A stretch of 64,000 nucleotides of DNA from Perca fluviatilis (Eukaryota; Chordata; Actinopteri; Perciformes; Percidae): NCBI RefSeq assembly GCF_010015445.1, contig NC_053121.1:31443934-31507933 (forward strand), read 5' to 3'. Below the pieces are notes generated by a model, which saw only the letters and a program-made list of their open reading frames with translations, was not told where the DNA came from and ran no database searches. A program made the position numbers and the translations under genes. Shown here piece after piece: positions 1 through 13,679 of this stretch (position 1 is its first letter; each line of letters opens with the position of its first letter).

Positions 1-760
1 TCCATGGTCTGATCTCAATAAAGATTCAGTGGCCTACATACTTTTATATCTGCAGCTGAGATGACCTTGATTAAGGAGCCTCTCAATGATTATTTTTCAC
101 ATGAATGTTGGTATTCTGCTTGGTAAAGATGACCTTTTACTGCTTTTACAAGTAGCGTTACTTTAAGTAGGTAGTAGTAGGTTTTGGTTTCTAGCTAAAA
201 AAAGGAAACCTGCTGTTTGCTGCAGGGGTTGACTCGGTCTCTCTAATAACTAGGTCAGCTCTTCACTAACCTTGTCATTGAGTATGTGTGCATGGGAAGA
301 TTACAGTGTCACACCACCTTCACACGGAGAGATTACAGTGTCACCACATTTACAAAGATTGGTCTACAGTTTGAGGACAGAGCGCGCCAAGTGCAGGAAA
401 AGAGGCAAGGACTAACAAAAAATGACTAGCTATAAGTGAAAAATCTCAGAAAAAAAATCTACCGGTATGTAGATAAATTAGGCTAAATGTGGTATTGTAA
501 GAGTTCCTAATTGGAAAGACAGAAACTGCTCATACTCTTACTTTCATATAGGAAAGAAAAGATGAGACGCATAACATCTTCCCGGCCATTATAAGGTTTA
601 GGTGCAGCACCCGGGCCGTTTTGGGCAGCACCTAATCCAAATGAATGTAACTTAAAGACGTTTCTCAGATCTAATGATTGTAGTCAGACTGTTTAAAGCT
701 TGAAGTTATCTTTAAGCTTTTTGAGTGTTATTTATTTATAATCTGCTCTAACTTTTAAAT
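1..760. other. Non-coding DNA, no gene seen
   Basis: AT-rich DNA without a credible exon on either strand. A 15-base stretch, AGATTACAGTGTCAC, occurs twice about 31 bases apart near 298 and 329, a small local duplication. Possibly part of the first intron of the LIMCH1/LMO7-like gene. Confidence 0.5.
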
Positions 761-829
761 GTTTTCGACACAGATATGGTGATAATAATGGTCCAAAATG
801 ATGTGAAAAAGAGAAGCAAAATTACCACA

Positions 830-985
830 AAAGGAATACAAAGCGAGTACAAAGAGACGCCAAATGACCATAGAAACTCAAAACAACCCCAAAGACAACA
901 AAAATGACCAATAAGAGACAACACGACTACAAAGACAGACAAACCCACAAAGAGACAAAATCCCACAAAGAGACAGAAACGTATG
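830..985. repeat. Degenerate minisatellite (ACAAAGAGAC / AAATGACCA units)
   Basis: The words ACAAAGAGAC, AAATGACCA and close variants recur many times with drifting spacing. The minus-strand reading frame through it is low complexity and is not a gene. Similar degenerate arrays are common in fish genomes. Confidence 0.7.
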
Positions 986-1893
986 GGGGAAATCGCTTAC
1001 TTTTTTTAAATTGAAAAACGTAACATTTTCTTGAGGAAGGATGCCTTAACCCCCACGCCAAATACGCCACCTAAGTCTTCCACAAAGCTAGGGAAAACAC
1101 CCTATATGTATTTGAATATTTGTATTTTTCCTATTCAATAAATCCCAAAAATAATGTAATGGGCCTCTGGAGCACAAACCTACAGGTTGAAACCAATATC
1201 TTAAAGGTTAGGTAAATTAATATTTTGTCATTTGGGGTGCACATTAACACAAATTACATATGTAACTTTTCTCGCTATGACAAAAAGAAATGGCAGGGAT
1301 TGCGTTTTTTCTCATTTTCTTGCTGCTCAGTTTGGCAGTGGCTGCAGAGCTGCTACGGACCTTGATTCATGTACATCTGTTGCTCCCATACAGTTAAGTA
1401 TAGAGCTGGAACGCACACGAAACTCGTGACGGACTAGAGGGAACACTTAGTTTGAGACAACGCACACATTTGGGCAATATATAATACAGAATCAACACAT
1501 TTTTCTTTCTTGTGTGGAAGGGTAACACATGGCCTGGCCATATTAGACTGTACTAAAATGCAATCTGATCAGACAGTCCAGCAACATTACCATGCTGAGT
1601 AATAAAACACCTCCTGAGTTACAGGAGGAAGCTCCAGCTACAGAAACATTGATATAACATTTGCGGTGGCATATTCCTTTCACATGCAAGGGAGTTTAGC
1701 TTATTTTAGGTTAATGGGTTGTTTTATAGAATAAACCATAAAATGAAGTGGCCATTAAACACTGAATCAGTAAAGAAACTAACACAATACCTACAGAAGA
1801 CCACCCGGACTACGCATTTCTATTTTCTTATTACAAAAACTAATATTCTGATAATAACATTAGTATAGGAACAGATGAACGTGATGCTGTTAG

Positions 1894-1894
<1 letters not shown>
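986..1894. other. Non-coding DNA, no gene seen
   Basis: No exon, RNA gene or bounded repeat could be recognised. Short open frames have no domain signature. Confidence 0.5.

Positions 1895-1954
<60 letters not shown>
1895..1954. repeat. (TA)n microsatellite
   Basis: About 60 bases of alternating TA with one phase break near 1927. Confidence 0.97.
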
Positions 1955-4690
1955 CATGGGTGGACAGTGTGTTGTTAGCAGTACTAAAGAGTAAGGACCA
2001 CACCAGCACCTATCTAGCCTGCAAACTGACATGATCAGTGCCATTTTCCCTGCCAAATGTTTATTTGGTGGCTTGGTCAACAAGCTAAGATGCATGACAG
2101 CACACATGTTTATTTTTGTAAGTTAAATTAGAAGGAAACTTTAGCAGGAAAGCTATTGGGGGTTTTTGTGGGTTAAGTCTGTGCCTCTTGTGTGTAGCAG
2201 GCTGCTGTCTGGCTGCCAATGACAGAACGCTAATGTTTCTGCAAGGTTCCACTGGCTGCACTGAAATAAGGTCTAACCCACCTACAGGACATAGACAGAC
2301 ACCAGAACTGTACACTGTCAAACGAATGCAAAACTAGGGGTAGCCATCACGAAACAAAAAAAAATATTAATTTATGATTTTTTTCTCCAAGGAGAACACA
2401 GGGCAAGTGATTAACAGATGAACGTTCAGTTAGGCTTCAAATTAAATCAGACAAAGGTTGAATCCTAAAAATGCTAGAAACGTCTGGATCTGAACTGTTT
2501 TTAAACCACCACAGGGTCATATGAAGGGACTCAGTTAAAAAGAGGAATGTGTCGCCTTTGTTGTTTTCAGTGGAACGTCGCCAGCATTGTTTCACAAACA
2601 ATCAAACGATGCCGATTGGCTTTGTTCCCTGCTTTTCACTTTCTTCCCTTTCACGTCCAGACTGAAGGTATTCTCATGGATTCATGTTCAAAGCGGTTTG
2701 TCCACAGTATGTTGGTTTAGAAATGCATGAATAAACTTCATCAAACTTTGTTTTTTGCCAAATCCTGTTTCCCTGAGGGAACAGTAGTTCTTGAATCTAT
2801 TTTTTTTTTTTTTTAAACCCAATGGAGTTTTGGAATGAAAACTCCCAGGAAACATCGCTTTCATGTTCTGAGAGATAAAACATCAATGTGAAGAGAGTCA
2901 GTCAAATCATGTCTGGCAGTGGATTACAACTCAAAGAGAATTCACTGAAATAATATCGCCAAGAAAAATACAATTGTAGGATACAGATAAAAACATTGTA
3001 CTGCATATTCACAACAGCTAAATCAAGAGCTTTCCGACAAACTAGTCCACCACTGTGTATTACTACTTTTACATTTCCTTGTCTGAACTAGCTTACTACA
3101 ATCCCTCTACCCTAGGGGCATGTAATGAAACTGATATATTGCATTGCAGCAGTAATCTCAGAGGCCCTGCATTGGACAGCTACCTTTCCCAAATTAACAA
3201 CCAATAATTCAAGGTCTGAGACAGGTTGGTTTCCGTGACTTGGGGAAGTAAAACACTAGTTACTTTGAGGCCCTGATGCCATGTGCGATCAGCCTGTTAA
3301 AGAGTCGACAGCTGTTAGCTCAAGGGCTGGTGAACATAAACAGTGAAATGTGCTCCCAACCCACACGCCTGCTTTGTTGTCGAAAGCATTCTACTTTACC
3401 GGATGTTATCTTAAGTGTGTTGCATAATCCTGACTGATTCCAACACTAGTTCAAGAACACGTAAACACATATCCTGGCCTTTAGCCAACAATCTTGTTAA
3501 TTTAACTTGGCAAGAGAGCTTAAGCTTTAAATTGCTTCTGGTTACCGACAGTAGAAAAACAACAGGTTGCAACGTGGTCATTCACTAATTACAAACATTA
3601 TGACCTGAGAAGGGGGAATAAAAGAAAAAAAAAACTGCTGATGCATGATTTGTGTAGTCTAGTGTCTTCTTCAAGCAAGAGAACAATAAAAAACAAACAA
3701 ACACTCAATTCATTCAGTATTGCAGAACCGAAAACTCTTTTACGACAAGACAAAACACTGCTCTGACCAAGAAACACTGAGACAACCGCCCAGGTTTTTA
3801 TCTTCACCAAAACGATTAAAAATCTCATCCTTGGCTTCAAGAGAAATAGTACTTGATGAAAAAAACTAAAAAACAACCCAAAGACAAACAACATTCTTAA
3901 AATTGGTAACACCTGACTCTTCATATGAAAGGGAGGTGGGGGGTGTTGCCTCAACTCATGGAGCTTCAACAAGTTCAGCCAAAGGTCATGGGGTGTTATC
4001 TGCCTACGGTCAATCATCTGGACCTTTTTATAAGCTGCCACCACTGCAGGGATCCCCTATTGTGACTATGGACCGTTTGCTCTGTGCTCAGTGTGTCGTT
4101 GGCCTGTTGGTGGAGGGACTGAGGGGGAGGGGAGTGGGTCTGAGATAGTACTTAAACTAATCTGTTTCTTATCTTTCATAGTAGTACATAATTACAGTAA
4201 AGGATGAATACCATACACGTCTGAGCACAGATAAAGTTCATTTGAACTTTCCTACATAAAATTAAATAATTAGTATTAGTATTGAGGCAGCAGGTTGGGA
4301 TGAAGAGTAGGGACACCTCTAACCTTTCTGTCACGTCCATTGCCATATAAAAAAAAATAAAAAAATAAAAAAATGTATTAGTTGATCTACAGAAAATTAA
4401 TTAAATAATTGTTTAAGTTGCTTTTTAGAGCAAAGATTCCAGTGATGAGCTTTTATAATTATCATTAGTTCTACAACAGATATATTTTCCATCTCGTTAA
4501 AAACAATCCACAAGAGGGGTGTTTACCTACTGGGGATCAAGCAGTATCAGGATGAATAATATGCTACAGCATCGGCAGGTCATTTTTCAGGGGCTACAGC
4601 CCTTAATGTTTTGACTGTAGCCCCGTATGCCATTTTAAATGTAGGCAACACAAAGTTTAGGTGTGCAATAATATTGCTACATTTTGTTTG
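1955..4690. other. Non-coding DNA, no gene seen
   Basis: The 148-codon minus frame at 3598-4044 has no recognisable domain, and its end is phenylalanine-rich from poly-A/T. A T-rich run lies at 2801-2814 and an A-rich run at 4350-4373. Probably intronic. Confidence 0.5.
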
Positions 4691-4749
4691 AAGTTCCTGT
4701 GACGTGACGTTTACAGTCTGGGGTTCAGGCTCAAACACGCAGAGCTCTG

Positions 4750-5540
4750 AAGCAGACCCATGCGTCGCTTTGTGTCCGCTCTCTCTGTAAAAATCAAGGG
4801 TGTAAGCGACCGACTCCTATGGCGCCATTTTGATGCTAACAAGCACTCACCTGCCGTTAGCATTCCATTGACTGCCATTCATTTTGACGTCACTTTGACA
4901 GCGAATAACGTTACATCTGAAGCGTTTAAAGACATTATTTGTCCATTGTTTATTTCTAAAGAAACACGACAATGTATAAAAGGCTCCATTACCTTGTATC
5001 TCACGTTCTGGCGCCGTAGAAGGCGTTTTTATAAAAATAGGCTAACGATTGTGTCATAACCACGCGACTTACTGTCGCATAGTAGAGTAGAGGAATTACC
5101 GTATAGTACAGGAGAAGCTCGCAGGCAGTTTCAACTTACATTAGCTGTTTAGGTTTAATTACTAATGTTAACTAGCATTTTAGTTAGCAATAATTAGTCC
5201 GTGCCCATGTTATCTCCTTACATATACCTACACTCTCCGTCTCTGCAAGGTTGGGAACGATTTAGATTTCTCTTGGCACAGCTACCAGAAGACTTACAAC
5301 TTTCAGAAAATACAGAAGAGCTTCCGTGGTCTGTGCAGCTTCAGGTAATCATAATGGACGGGCTCTGCTGTGGACATGCTGCGGCAGACGTGTTGCGCTT
5401 GTGCTCCATGTGTATCTGCCATAGTTTTGGTTTTCCACCTCCGATGTCAAAACTTTGTCTCATTCAGAGACCCCAACGGGGCTCTGGGTCTGTCAGATAG
5501 TCTGAATGACATCTACCATAAGCAGAGCAATAATGTAATG
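4750..5540. repeat. Probable dispersed teleost repeat (DNA-transposon remnant)
   Basis: The segment with TCCTATGGCGCCATTTTGAT, CATTTTGACGTCACTTTGAC and GACAATGTATAAAAGGCTCC resembles a sequence family I recognise from many fish loci. It is richer in CpG than its flanks and has overlapping open frames without a known domain. Boundaries are approximate and no terminal inverted repeat was identified. Confidence 0.45.
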
Positions 5541-5559
5541 CACAGCAGACTATAGAGCA

Positions 5560-8500
5560 GGTGGATTTTTCCTGAAGAAATTGTGACTTATTCTTGTAAC
5601 ATTATAAAATGATTTTTCTCAAATATCACAACTCCAAAGCCAGATAACACAGATGGGATGAGCTACATTTTGAATGTGCAGAATGTTTTGAACATGAGCA
5701 GAAATCTTGCTGAAACACATCTGAAATATTAGGCTACAGTCCAGGGGTTCATAAATTAATTAAAATTAATTCATATCATTCACATAAATAAGTGCCACTT
5801 GCACATTTAAAGAGGTTACTTTATCAACAAAAGACGCAAAAGACGAAGGAAGAGTAAATCATGCCTGTGTGTGTTGACTCAACAGAGATCACATTCAACT
5901 TAATCTACAGGAGAATAAATATTTGAAGAGAAATACAGAATGTCTGATAACCTAACTGCATTATATTCCTTATGTTTTTATACTTTGAATTGTCAACCAT
6001 GTTTTCCTTTACATAAATAAAGCTATTTCCAGCATAAATTGATGCAGAAAAAGGTAGAAATGGGTGCAGAAAAAGTGTTTAATGCTCAGAATTTTATAGA
6101 GGAGGACCCCCAGACCCCCCACATTATATGTGGCCCCACAAATCTGGAAACAAAACCTTCGTCTTTGAGTTGCCAGTATGTTTGTGCCATCTAACTAACA
6201 TCTGAAATGAACACACACTGGCTTTTAACAAGCTGGGCAAGCCAAACGCTGTTTTTGTGATCTGCTCTGCGTGTATTACATTCAGTCCTCAAGTCCTAGA
6301 AACGCCCCTGTGCTACAGTATGTCCCACAGCATGTTACATGAAAGATGAGCTAAAATTATAAAAAAAAAAAAAAACGCACATATCATTAGGTATATGTGC
6401 TAATTTATGTTGTACAAAAATGAGATAAAACATGCTGTTAAAAACTCTCTTTTTCAAAGAGTAGACAGAGGTGCTTAAGGCATCTGGGGTCAATGTGGGC
6501 CTGGAAAACTGAATAGCTTGTGTATCTTTTTCCTTGTTGCCAACTTTCAGCATGCATCATGAGGTTTTCCTGAGTTGGCAGAGGTTTAAAAAGATTTGGG
6601 CTAATATTGGATCATGCCTCTAAAGCCTGCATTGCAGATCACCACTAAATCTCCCCAATAAGTTGCAGATCCATCCATTCACCATATCAGACTGATCTGG
6701 AGGCACCGACGCCAGCAGATACAGTTGAGTATACAGTGTAGTAAGACAAGCACATTCACACAGTCTAGAGGCAAATGTAAGTAAACACTGACTAGCGATA
6801 TTTTATTAACTGACACAAACACAAAGTTTCATTGTCCCTCATTGGGCCACACATACGAAAAGCATTCACTCACCCACGGGCCTACAAACACATCAGCACA
6901 GACATTTGATGTCAGCACGTGTTTACAGGAGGCTGACTACAAACACCCCACTTTTCCTTTTTGGCGGGAGTTGAGTCAGTCTGCTCTGAGAAAGCAGCTG
7001 AAGCTTTAAATCAACTGGAGCCGCAGCAGAGTCGCTGCCCAGGCCAAGGACAATGAACAAGAGAGTATTATGAAACAGGGATCATCACAGGTAATGCCAG
7101 TTAATAGAGCATAATTGGTGTGGTATTATACAGTGGAATCAGCACTGGACCACAACCCACAACAGTCCAATCCCAGAGTCGGACCTTTCGAGCTTCTGAG
7201 GAGAATATTTACAGACTGATTTGATGACAGCAAACTATTTAGGCTTAATCTGTTGTGATTGATGACCATGTTTCATAGAATAAAAATGCCTAGCATCTTT
7301 AGACCACCCCCAAAGAACAAGAATAATGACCTCTGACAGAATAAAAAAATAAATAAATCAAGCATTAATTCAAAAAGCATTCAGCTACAAAACTATCACA
7401 ATCTTCCAACAGAAAGACACCATGAGAAAAATTACGCGTGGGATAGAATGTTATGGAAAACTTTGTGCTGGATTGCCACAAGTTTAACATTTACATGCGC
7501 CAACCACACGCTGCAGGCAGCAGCAATGAATTATGTTGATTAGTAGTCATGGAGAGCACAATAAAAGGAAAGGAAGACATAAATAAGTGTGCTGTTCAAG
7601 ACTGGAGAACAATCACTCCGAGCCAGATCAGTTAAACAGAAATTCATGGGACTATAAAATCTAACATTGTATGTAAAAACAACATTTCAAGTGAACACTA
7701 CCAGAAAACCAAATTATTTGTCAGCTTTTACACTGTAAACCAGTTTTACAACAGGTTACAGTATACTGTAGTCTCCGTTTTAACACATTTTTACAGACTG
7801 TGAGGAGGGATACAACTCGGCTTCTTACCATATGAAACTCGCACTACTTCTCATGTATTTGAAACACAAACAAACACACACTTTCTACTGTTGCTTTCTC
7901 ATTTTAGTCAGAGAAGCAGAAATGTTCTCAGGCACATGGAGGATCCTGTGAGAGTCATCTGGCGTGGGAAACCTTACACAACCCCTGATTACTCATGTAT
8001 TGCTCCTACTCAGCAAGACACACTGGTTTCATCTTATCAGAATCTACATTATGTTTATATGGTAGACTGTAGCTGTCAGCTCAAACTCACTGGGAGTGGT
8101 CTATACTGTATTTAACTGTTATAAAAAGGCAGGTAGTTCAGTTTTTTACTATATGGCACTTCAATGACACCAAGATGGTGATTAAACCCATGACCCTCAG
8201 GTCACAGGACAGTTTCACTAACAACAAAACCATCCTACAGGCTACATAAGAGACATCAGAAAATAGACTAACTTCTAAATGCCACAAGCATCATTTGACA
8301 TATGGCCACGTTTATGTAAAAACAGACATTTTGATTTCAATTAAAGCTAATTGTCGATCAAGTTTGCTGTCAGTTAACATTCAAGGTCTCCACTGTTTAG
8401 TTTAACCAAAGCAATAAGACAAACAAAACATTTGAAATAATAAAAAAAATCATGGTTAGTTAGATTCTAAATCAGAAGCTGTAAAATAACAGCACCCCAG

Positions 8501-11207
8501 GGACTACTGATCTGTCAGCTGCACCAGCTTGCAGGAACACATTTCCCCAGAGGAGAGCTGTTTTCAATGTCACACCTTGGTCTCTAGAGTCGGGCCCACT
8601 GTCTGTTAACTGATGAGCTCGGAATGAATGTCCCTCTGCTGTTTGTGTTCACACCGTAAATCTGGAGACCACCTGGAAGTTTGGTCCATATGTAGCTGAA
8701 TTTTCTAAGTGTCATCATTCATCATCATCAGACCTTTGTTAAATGGGTGAAAACATGTCACTATTTTAGCACAAACAGAGAGCAAATATAAAAAATAGAA
8801 AGTTTATATATGTTCAAACTAAAACTAAAAATATGGTCAGAGGATAGACAAAATAATGATTGTAGACAAAATAGTGACTTAAAAAAAAAAAGGAACATTT
8901 TTGAAGTTGCACAAACAGCACTGCAAACAGTATGGGTCTATGGTTACACTTTAGACAATGTGCTGTCATGATAAGCTTTTCCCCATGGCACGTGTTGCTT
9001 TGAAACCTACATACTGTAAGAAAGTGCTGATGGTCAGACCTCATTTAAAAAGGTGAAAGATGCAGCTTATTATCATGCAGCCTAATATGACAAAACTTTC
9101 TAGTAGTTTATATTACTTTTTCAAACATTTGAACATTAGCTGATCATGTATGGAATCTATGGATAGGATTGCAATAAATCCCCTTCCTAAGAAATGCATC
9201 TAATTTCTATGTAGATGGAGCTATTTTGGGGACAAAAGGTCTTATTATTAAGCCAAAACACCACATGAGGCCTGGTGAAAGATGAAAGCTGCCTTAATGT
9301 CATATCCTGTTTTTTCAAGTATACTGTACAGGAGTGCTGATTAGCCTGTATCTATAGTACTTTAAGTCCCCATTGTTGATACAATCCATGTACGGTTCTT
9401 AAGAAATTGATAATGTCATAACACTGAAAGTTTTCCACACACTTGGCTCACTATTTGCGTCACACTTCAACAGAGCAATGAATCAAACACTTCTCAAGAG
9501 AGAAGAGAGCCATGTGACAGATCAATATTAACATTGCTTCAATGAGACACAGGTTTCAAGGTCAAAACACAACTCTGCCTTCTCTGATTCTTTGTGTCTC
9601 TCTTTTAGGAAGGGAGTGCACCCTAACAAACAATCTCCACAAGCTAGTGTCACATGTCATCCAAGTATGTTATGAATCACCTCTAAAAAGTCCACATGAA
9701 GGTGCATTCTTACCCTGTCCAGCATCAATCAAACTTTAAATACATAGTGTTAGTGGATGTCAAAGAACATTAAACACATGATGTCAATTGGAAAACCATG
9801 TGAGAAGCGCAGTAGAAAAAAAATCCTGCTCTTCAGCGCTAGAAACCTTTTTTGCCTGCTGTCACAATTTGGCATCCAACTTTTGCTTTATATAACCAGC
9901 CAACTAAATTCTTAAAAAGGTCCAATGAGTGAATTTTAACACATTTATTACCACCTTTAAAGAAAAATTTAGATGACTATTACAAATATTGGCTGCCTCT
10001 ACAGACATTTGCCAGTGCCAAACAGACAAAATGCTGTTCTTCTGGTGTAAAAGGAATACAAATGTTCAGTGTCTTCTGCTACACATAATACGATGGCGTT
10101 TTTCTTTTATGGGAGGGAACTGTATGGAAATGTTTCAATGGCCATATATTATGTAATTTGACGTACGTCAAATGTTCATTTTCAGGACCAAGCGAGGACA
10201 TGTTTGTTCTTTGTTAGGTTTCAGTGGTTCTCAATGGATTTCAGAACAGCCTTCGACCCTTACTAGATTTCTAGGTTTTGTTCTTGTTCTCTGCTTCCTT
10301 TCACATGAGAAGTCGAATGGTTCACATAAACTCATTGTTTGAGGAAGCACAGAACTGAACAAGGAGGTTGACCTTCAAATGTAGCCATTTCATGTCAACC
10401 TGTATATTTTTGTCTACACACTCTCCTGTACAGTATACAACGCCAAAGCGAGAGCCAGGATTTAAAGTAGGACATATCTCTGCCGCCGGAGAAGTGACAG
10501 CTTTATAGATGTATGAAAATGTATCACGTAAAACTGAGGACAACAGGAAACAATGAGTGAAGCAAAGAGGTAAAGAATCAAGTAAAGACTCCTAGACAAC
10601 AGGGAAGTGATCAATACATTGCGATGTTGACAAGGTACAGAGCAGGCGTGCATCTCCAAAGATGTCTAGAGAGATGAAGAATGCTGTATTTCACAATTGT
10701 GTCTCAAGTACAGGTGGTTGAAAACTAACCACCAGCAGGTAAGTGAAAACTGTAACTAAAACTGAAACTTTTCATTTCAGGTATTTAGAGATCAAATAAC
10801 CTTGAAAAAGGGAAGCCTTACTCTCATAACATACTACAAATGCTAGGTGTACACTTCTTTGCTTGGTTGACTAAATAACAATTTATTAACCAGCATTTTC
10901 ATTAACCAGTGTTTAAGTGTATGGCTCTTGTCACATACAGGAAACATTCCTGTCTCCCAAGAAAAACACTGCCACCCTTTTGCAGTGATTAACAGCTCTG
11001 ACCTGGCTCCTGTGGTCCAGCTTGTGTGTTCACAGACGGATGTATTGTATTGCCAATAACACCATTATACTGCAGAAGTGGTTCTTAATCATTGGGGGGG
11101 TGCAATTGCATGGTATTTCTTTTATAAAGTCAGACAAACAATACAGGAGGAATATAAACTAAAAATAGTTTATATGCATAACATGTTGCTGGAATTAATC
11201 CAATAGA
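5560..11207. other. Long non-coding stretch, mostly unrecognised
   Basis: No exon found on either strand. The segment 6040-6315, with GGACCCCCAGACCCCCC and ending near CCTAGAAACGCCCCTG, looks like a transposon remnant. Short poly-A runs occur near 6360 and 8880. Consistent with the interior of a long intron. Confidence 0.45.
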
Positions 11208-12478
11208 TTAAAGTGATGGTTCGGAGTAATTTCACCCTAGGGTCCTTTGCACCATGACCTCGAGCCAAACAACCCCCCAGAAGCTTTTTTCACCTGGATC
11301 GAACATTGGGAGAGTTAGCGTTATCAGCTGAATAGCTTAGTGCAGGTGCTAATGGATCCAACTGTGTATTTCATAAGTTACCCTCCTAATAATGGCCAAA
11401 ATGATACCAAACCCCTACACTAGTACAAATAGGTTACGTACTCATAAAACGATGGATTGGAAAGTTTGTAAGTACACCAGGAGTTTATGTAAATACCACT
11501 TGCCTGATGGCTTCTGCTCTCTGCTGTTACTGCTACCGGCAGTAAGATGAATGCTTAGGGACGTCTACAAATTACAACACTGAAAAGACATACAACAAAA
11601 ATATTTATTAATTTAACTTATTTTTTAAAAGTAAGTGCTGTAGTACAACTAGCAGGAGACAAGCTATAATTGAGGTAAGTTTGGAGACACTACCTTATTT
11701 AATCATTAAATTAATAAATATGTTTGTTGTATCTGCTACTACACTATGAGCCACCCAGACCTCTCAGGTCGTCTGGGACAGGTCTACTTGTTGTCCCCAG
11801 AGTCAGAACTAAACAGGGGGAAGCAGCGTTCAGTTTTTATGCTCCACATATCTGGAACAAACTCCCAGAAAACTGCAGGTACGCTTCAACTCTCAGTTCT
11901 TTTAAATCAAGGCTGAAGACCTATCTTTTTGATCTTGCCTTTCTTTAAATAACCTATTTTATCTGCTTTTAAAAGTTTAACTGTTTTAATGTTTTACCTA
12001 ACATTACCTAATATTGCCTAACAGGGCCTAATAGTACCTAGAACAGTGCCAAACAGTGCATAGCAGTGCCTACCTAACATTGGTTATACTGCACTGTACA
12101 TTTTATTCTTGTCTTTTATGTTTCTCTCAGTTTTTTTTAAATTATTATACTGCACTGTAAATTTTATTCTTGACTTTCAATGTTTTTAAATTGTTTTTAA
12201 TTGTTTTCTGAATGCTCTTTCATGTTTTATGTAAAGCACTTTGAATTGCCCTGTTGCTGAAATGTGCTATATAAATAAAGCTGCCTTGCCTTGCCTTACA
12301 AACTTTCCCAATCGTTTTATGAGTACATAACCTATTTGTACTACTGTAGTAGTTTGGTATAATTTGGGGCATTATTAGTGGGGTAACTTACAAAATACAC
12401 AGTTGTATTCAGCTGATAACGCTAACTCTTCCAATGATCGACCCAGGTGAAAAAAGGTTGGGCTGCCAGAAGCACCAA
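11208..12478. mobile_element. Large foldback DNA element (MITE) split by an L2 LINE fragment
   Basis: The left arm begins at a TTAA (11208) with AGTGATGGTTCGGAG. Bases 11275-11470 are repeated in inverted orientation at 12298-12478; both contain GAGTTAGCGTTATCAGCTGA and GTACAAATAGGTTA(C/T)GTACTC. Bases 11558-11729 hold a palindromic core that matches 59892-60110. The right arm lacks the outermost left-arm sequence, so it is truncated, and the LINE at 11731-12297 interrupts the core. Classed as non-autonomous because no transposase frame is present. Confidence 0.75.
11731..12297 (+). mobile_element. L2-type LINE 3' end, 5'-truncated
   Basis: The frame to 11948 encodes FSFYAPHIWNKLPENCR and SSFKSRLKTYLFDLAF, the usual C-terminal tail of L2/CR1-type reverse-transcriptase polyproteins. 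A 3' UTR follows and ends in TGTAAAGCACTTTGAATTGC, AATAAAG and a (CTTGC)n tail. The rest of the LINE is missing, as expected for target-primed insertion. It lies inside the foldback element. Confidence 0.85.
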
Positions 12479-13174
12479 ATAGCGCAGAAAATCCCTGAAA
12501 GTTCGAAATAAAATGTAGTTTCTAACTAAACAAACACCAGCCTAAGACTGTGACCATTTAACTTATACAGTGCACTTTACATTCAAACCATACACCTGGC
12601 ATTAAGGCAGAGGAGGCTTCCAAACTTGTTTTCCTAGGAGCTTAAACAGTCAGTTCTCTTCTTTATGTCTCCCCCCCTCCCCGACTCTTGATAAGCCCCT
12701 CTGATTAAACAAGCCACATTTCCTGCGACTAAAATGACCTAGCCCTAAGCTAAATGTTAGTATTCCAGCCAGTCCGTCCCATTTCCACCCTGATTAGATG
12801 ATGGAAAAATGTTTGGGTTGTGGATTAACCCTACTCCTGGCCCCCATTGGCGCTACTCACTTCCACCCCCATTCCCTCCCACGTTTTTCTTCCCCCATTC
12901 TCTTTCAGGCTTGGCGGGGCCTTGAGCCCACGTGAGAGGAAAGGAAGGAGTATTTGGCTTGAGGATGGCTTGGCAGTTGTGTGGGATAAAAAAGAAGGAA
13001 TGGGACCTGTGCTAAAAGGGATGAAGGAAACACTGACTAAGGTCAAATAAGGTGCAGGGTGAGAGGCAGGTTGAAGTTTATTACTCTGTCCTTTTTGGCT
13101 GCAAGGTGATGCTGACAGTTGTGACTTGCCTGCCAAGTCCTTCACCATTTTATAAATCTGCATGTGAGTGTGAG
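12479..13174. other. Non-coding DNA
   Basis: Two overlapping frames on opposite strands (12831-13187) are compositional, with C-rich and G-rich runs near 12840-12900. No domain or splice structure is seen. Confidence 0.45.
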
Positions 13175-13679
13175 TTAAAGTGCTCATATTATGCTTATTT
13201 TCAGGTTCATAATTGTATTTAGAGGTTGTACCAGAATAGGTTTATGTGGTTTAATTTTCAGAAAACACCATATATATTTTTGTTGTACTGCACATTGCTG
13301 CAGCTCCTCTTTTCACCCTGTGTGTTGAGCTCTATGTTTTAGCTACCGAGTGAAGCATCTCACTTCTGTTCCATCTTTGTTGGGAGCTGCACATGCGCCG
13401 TAAGTACTGCTAGCTAGTCAGTTGCAGAGTATGAGTGGAGTGCCATGCTAGCAGCTAGTTGTGTTACAAAGTGACGCACGTTTGTCACGGAACTAAAGGC
13501 TGGACTACAATAGAGCTGTTTGGAGCAGTTTGTGAACAGTGTTTTCTGTTGGAGATGGTAAGTCCCTTTGGGGTGGACTTTGGGCTTTTTCACTTTGTAA
13601 ACCTATAACGTGCACAAAAAAGATATATAACACAACAAAGGAAAGGGGAAAGCCAACAAGCATAATATGAGCACTTTAA
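13175..13679. mobile_element. TTAA-bounded MITE, 505 bp
   Basis: Left end TTAA + AGTGCTCATATTATGCTT; right end AGCATAATATGAGCACT + TTAA, a near-perfect terminal inverted repeat flanked by the tetranucleotide typical of piggyBac-type insertion. There is no internal coding capacity. The interior is GC-richer than the flanks and contains CTAGCTAGTC and GCTAGCAGCTAG words. Confidence 0.88.

Noticed and set aside
3598..4044. 148-codon minus-strand frame
   Set aside because: Phe/Leu-rich end from poly-A/T, no domain, no splice context and no homology I recognise.
11724..11948. 74-codon frame as a host gene
   Set aside because: It encodes the C-terminal tail of an L2-type LINE polyprotein and is followed by the LINE 3' UTR.
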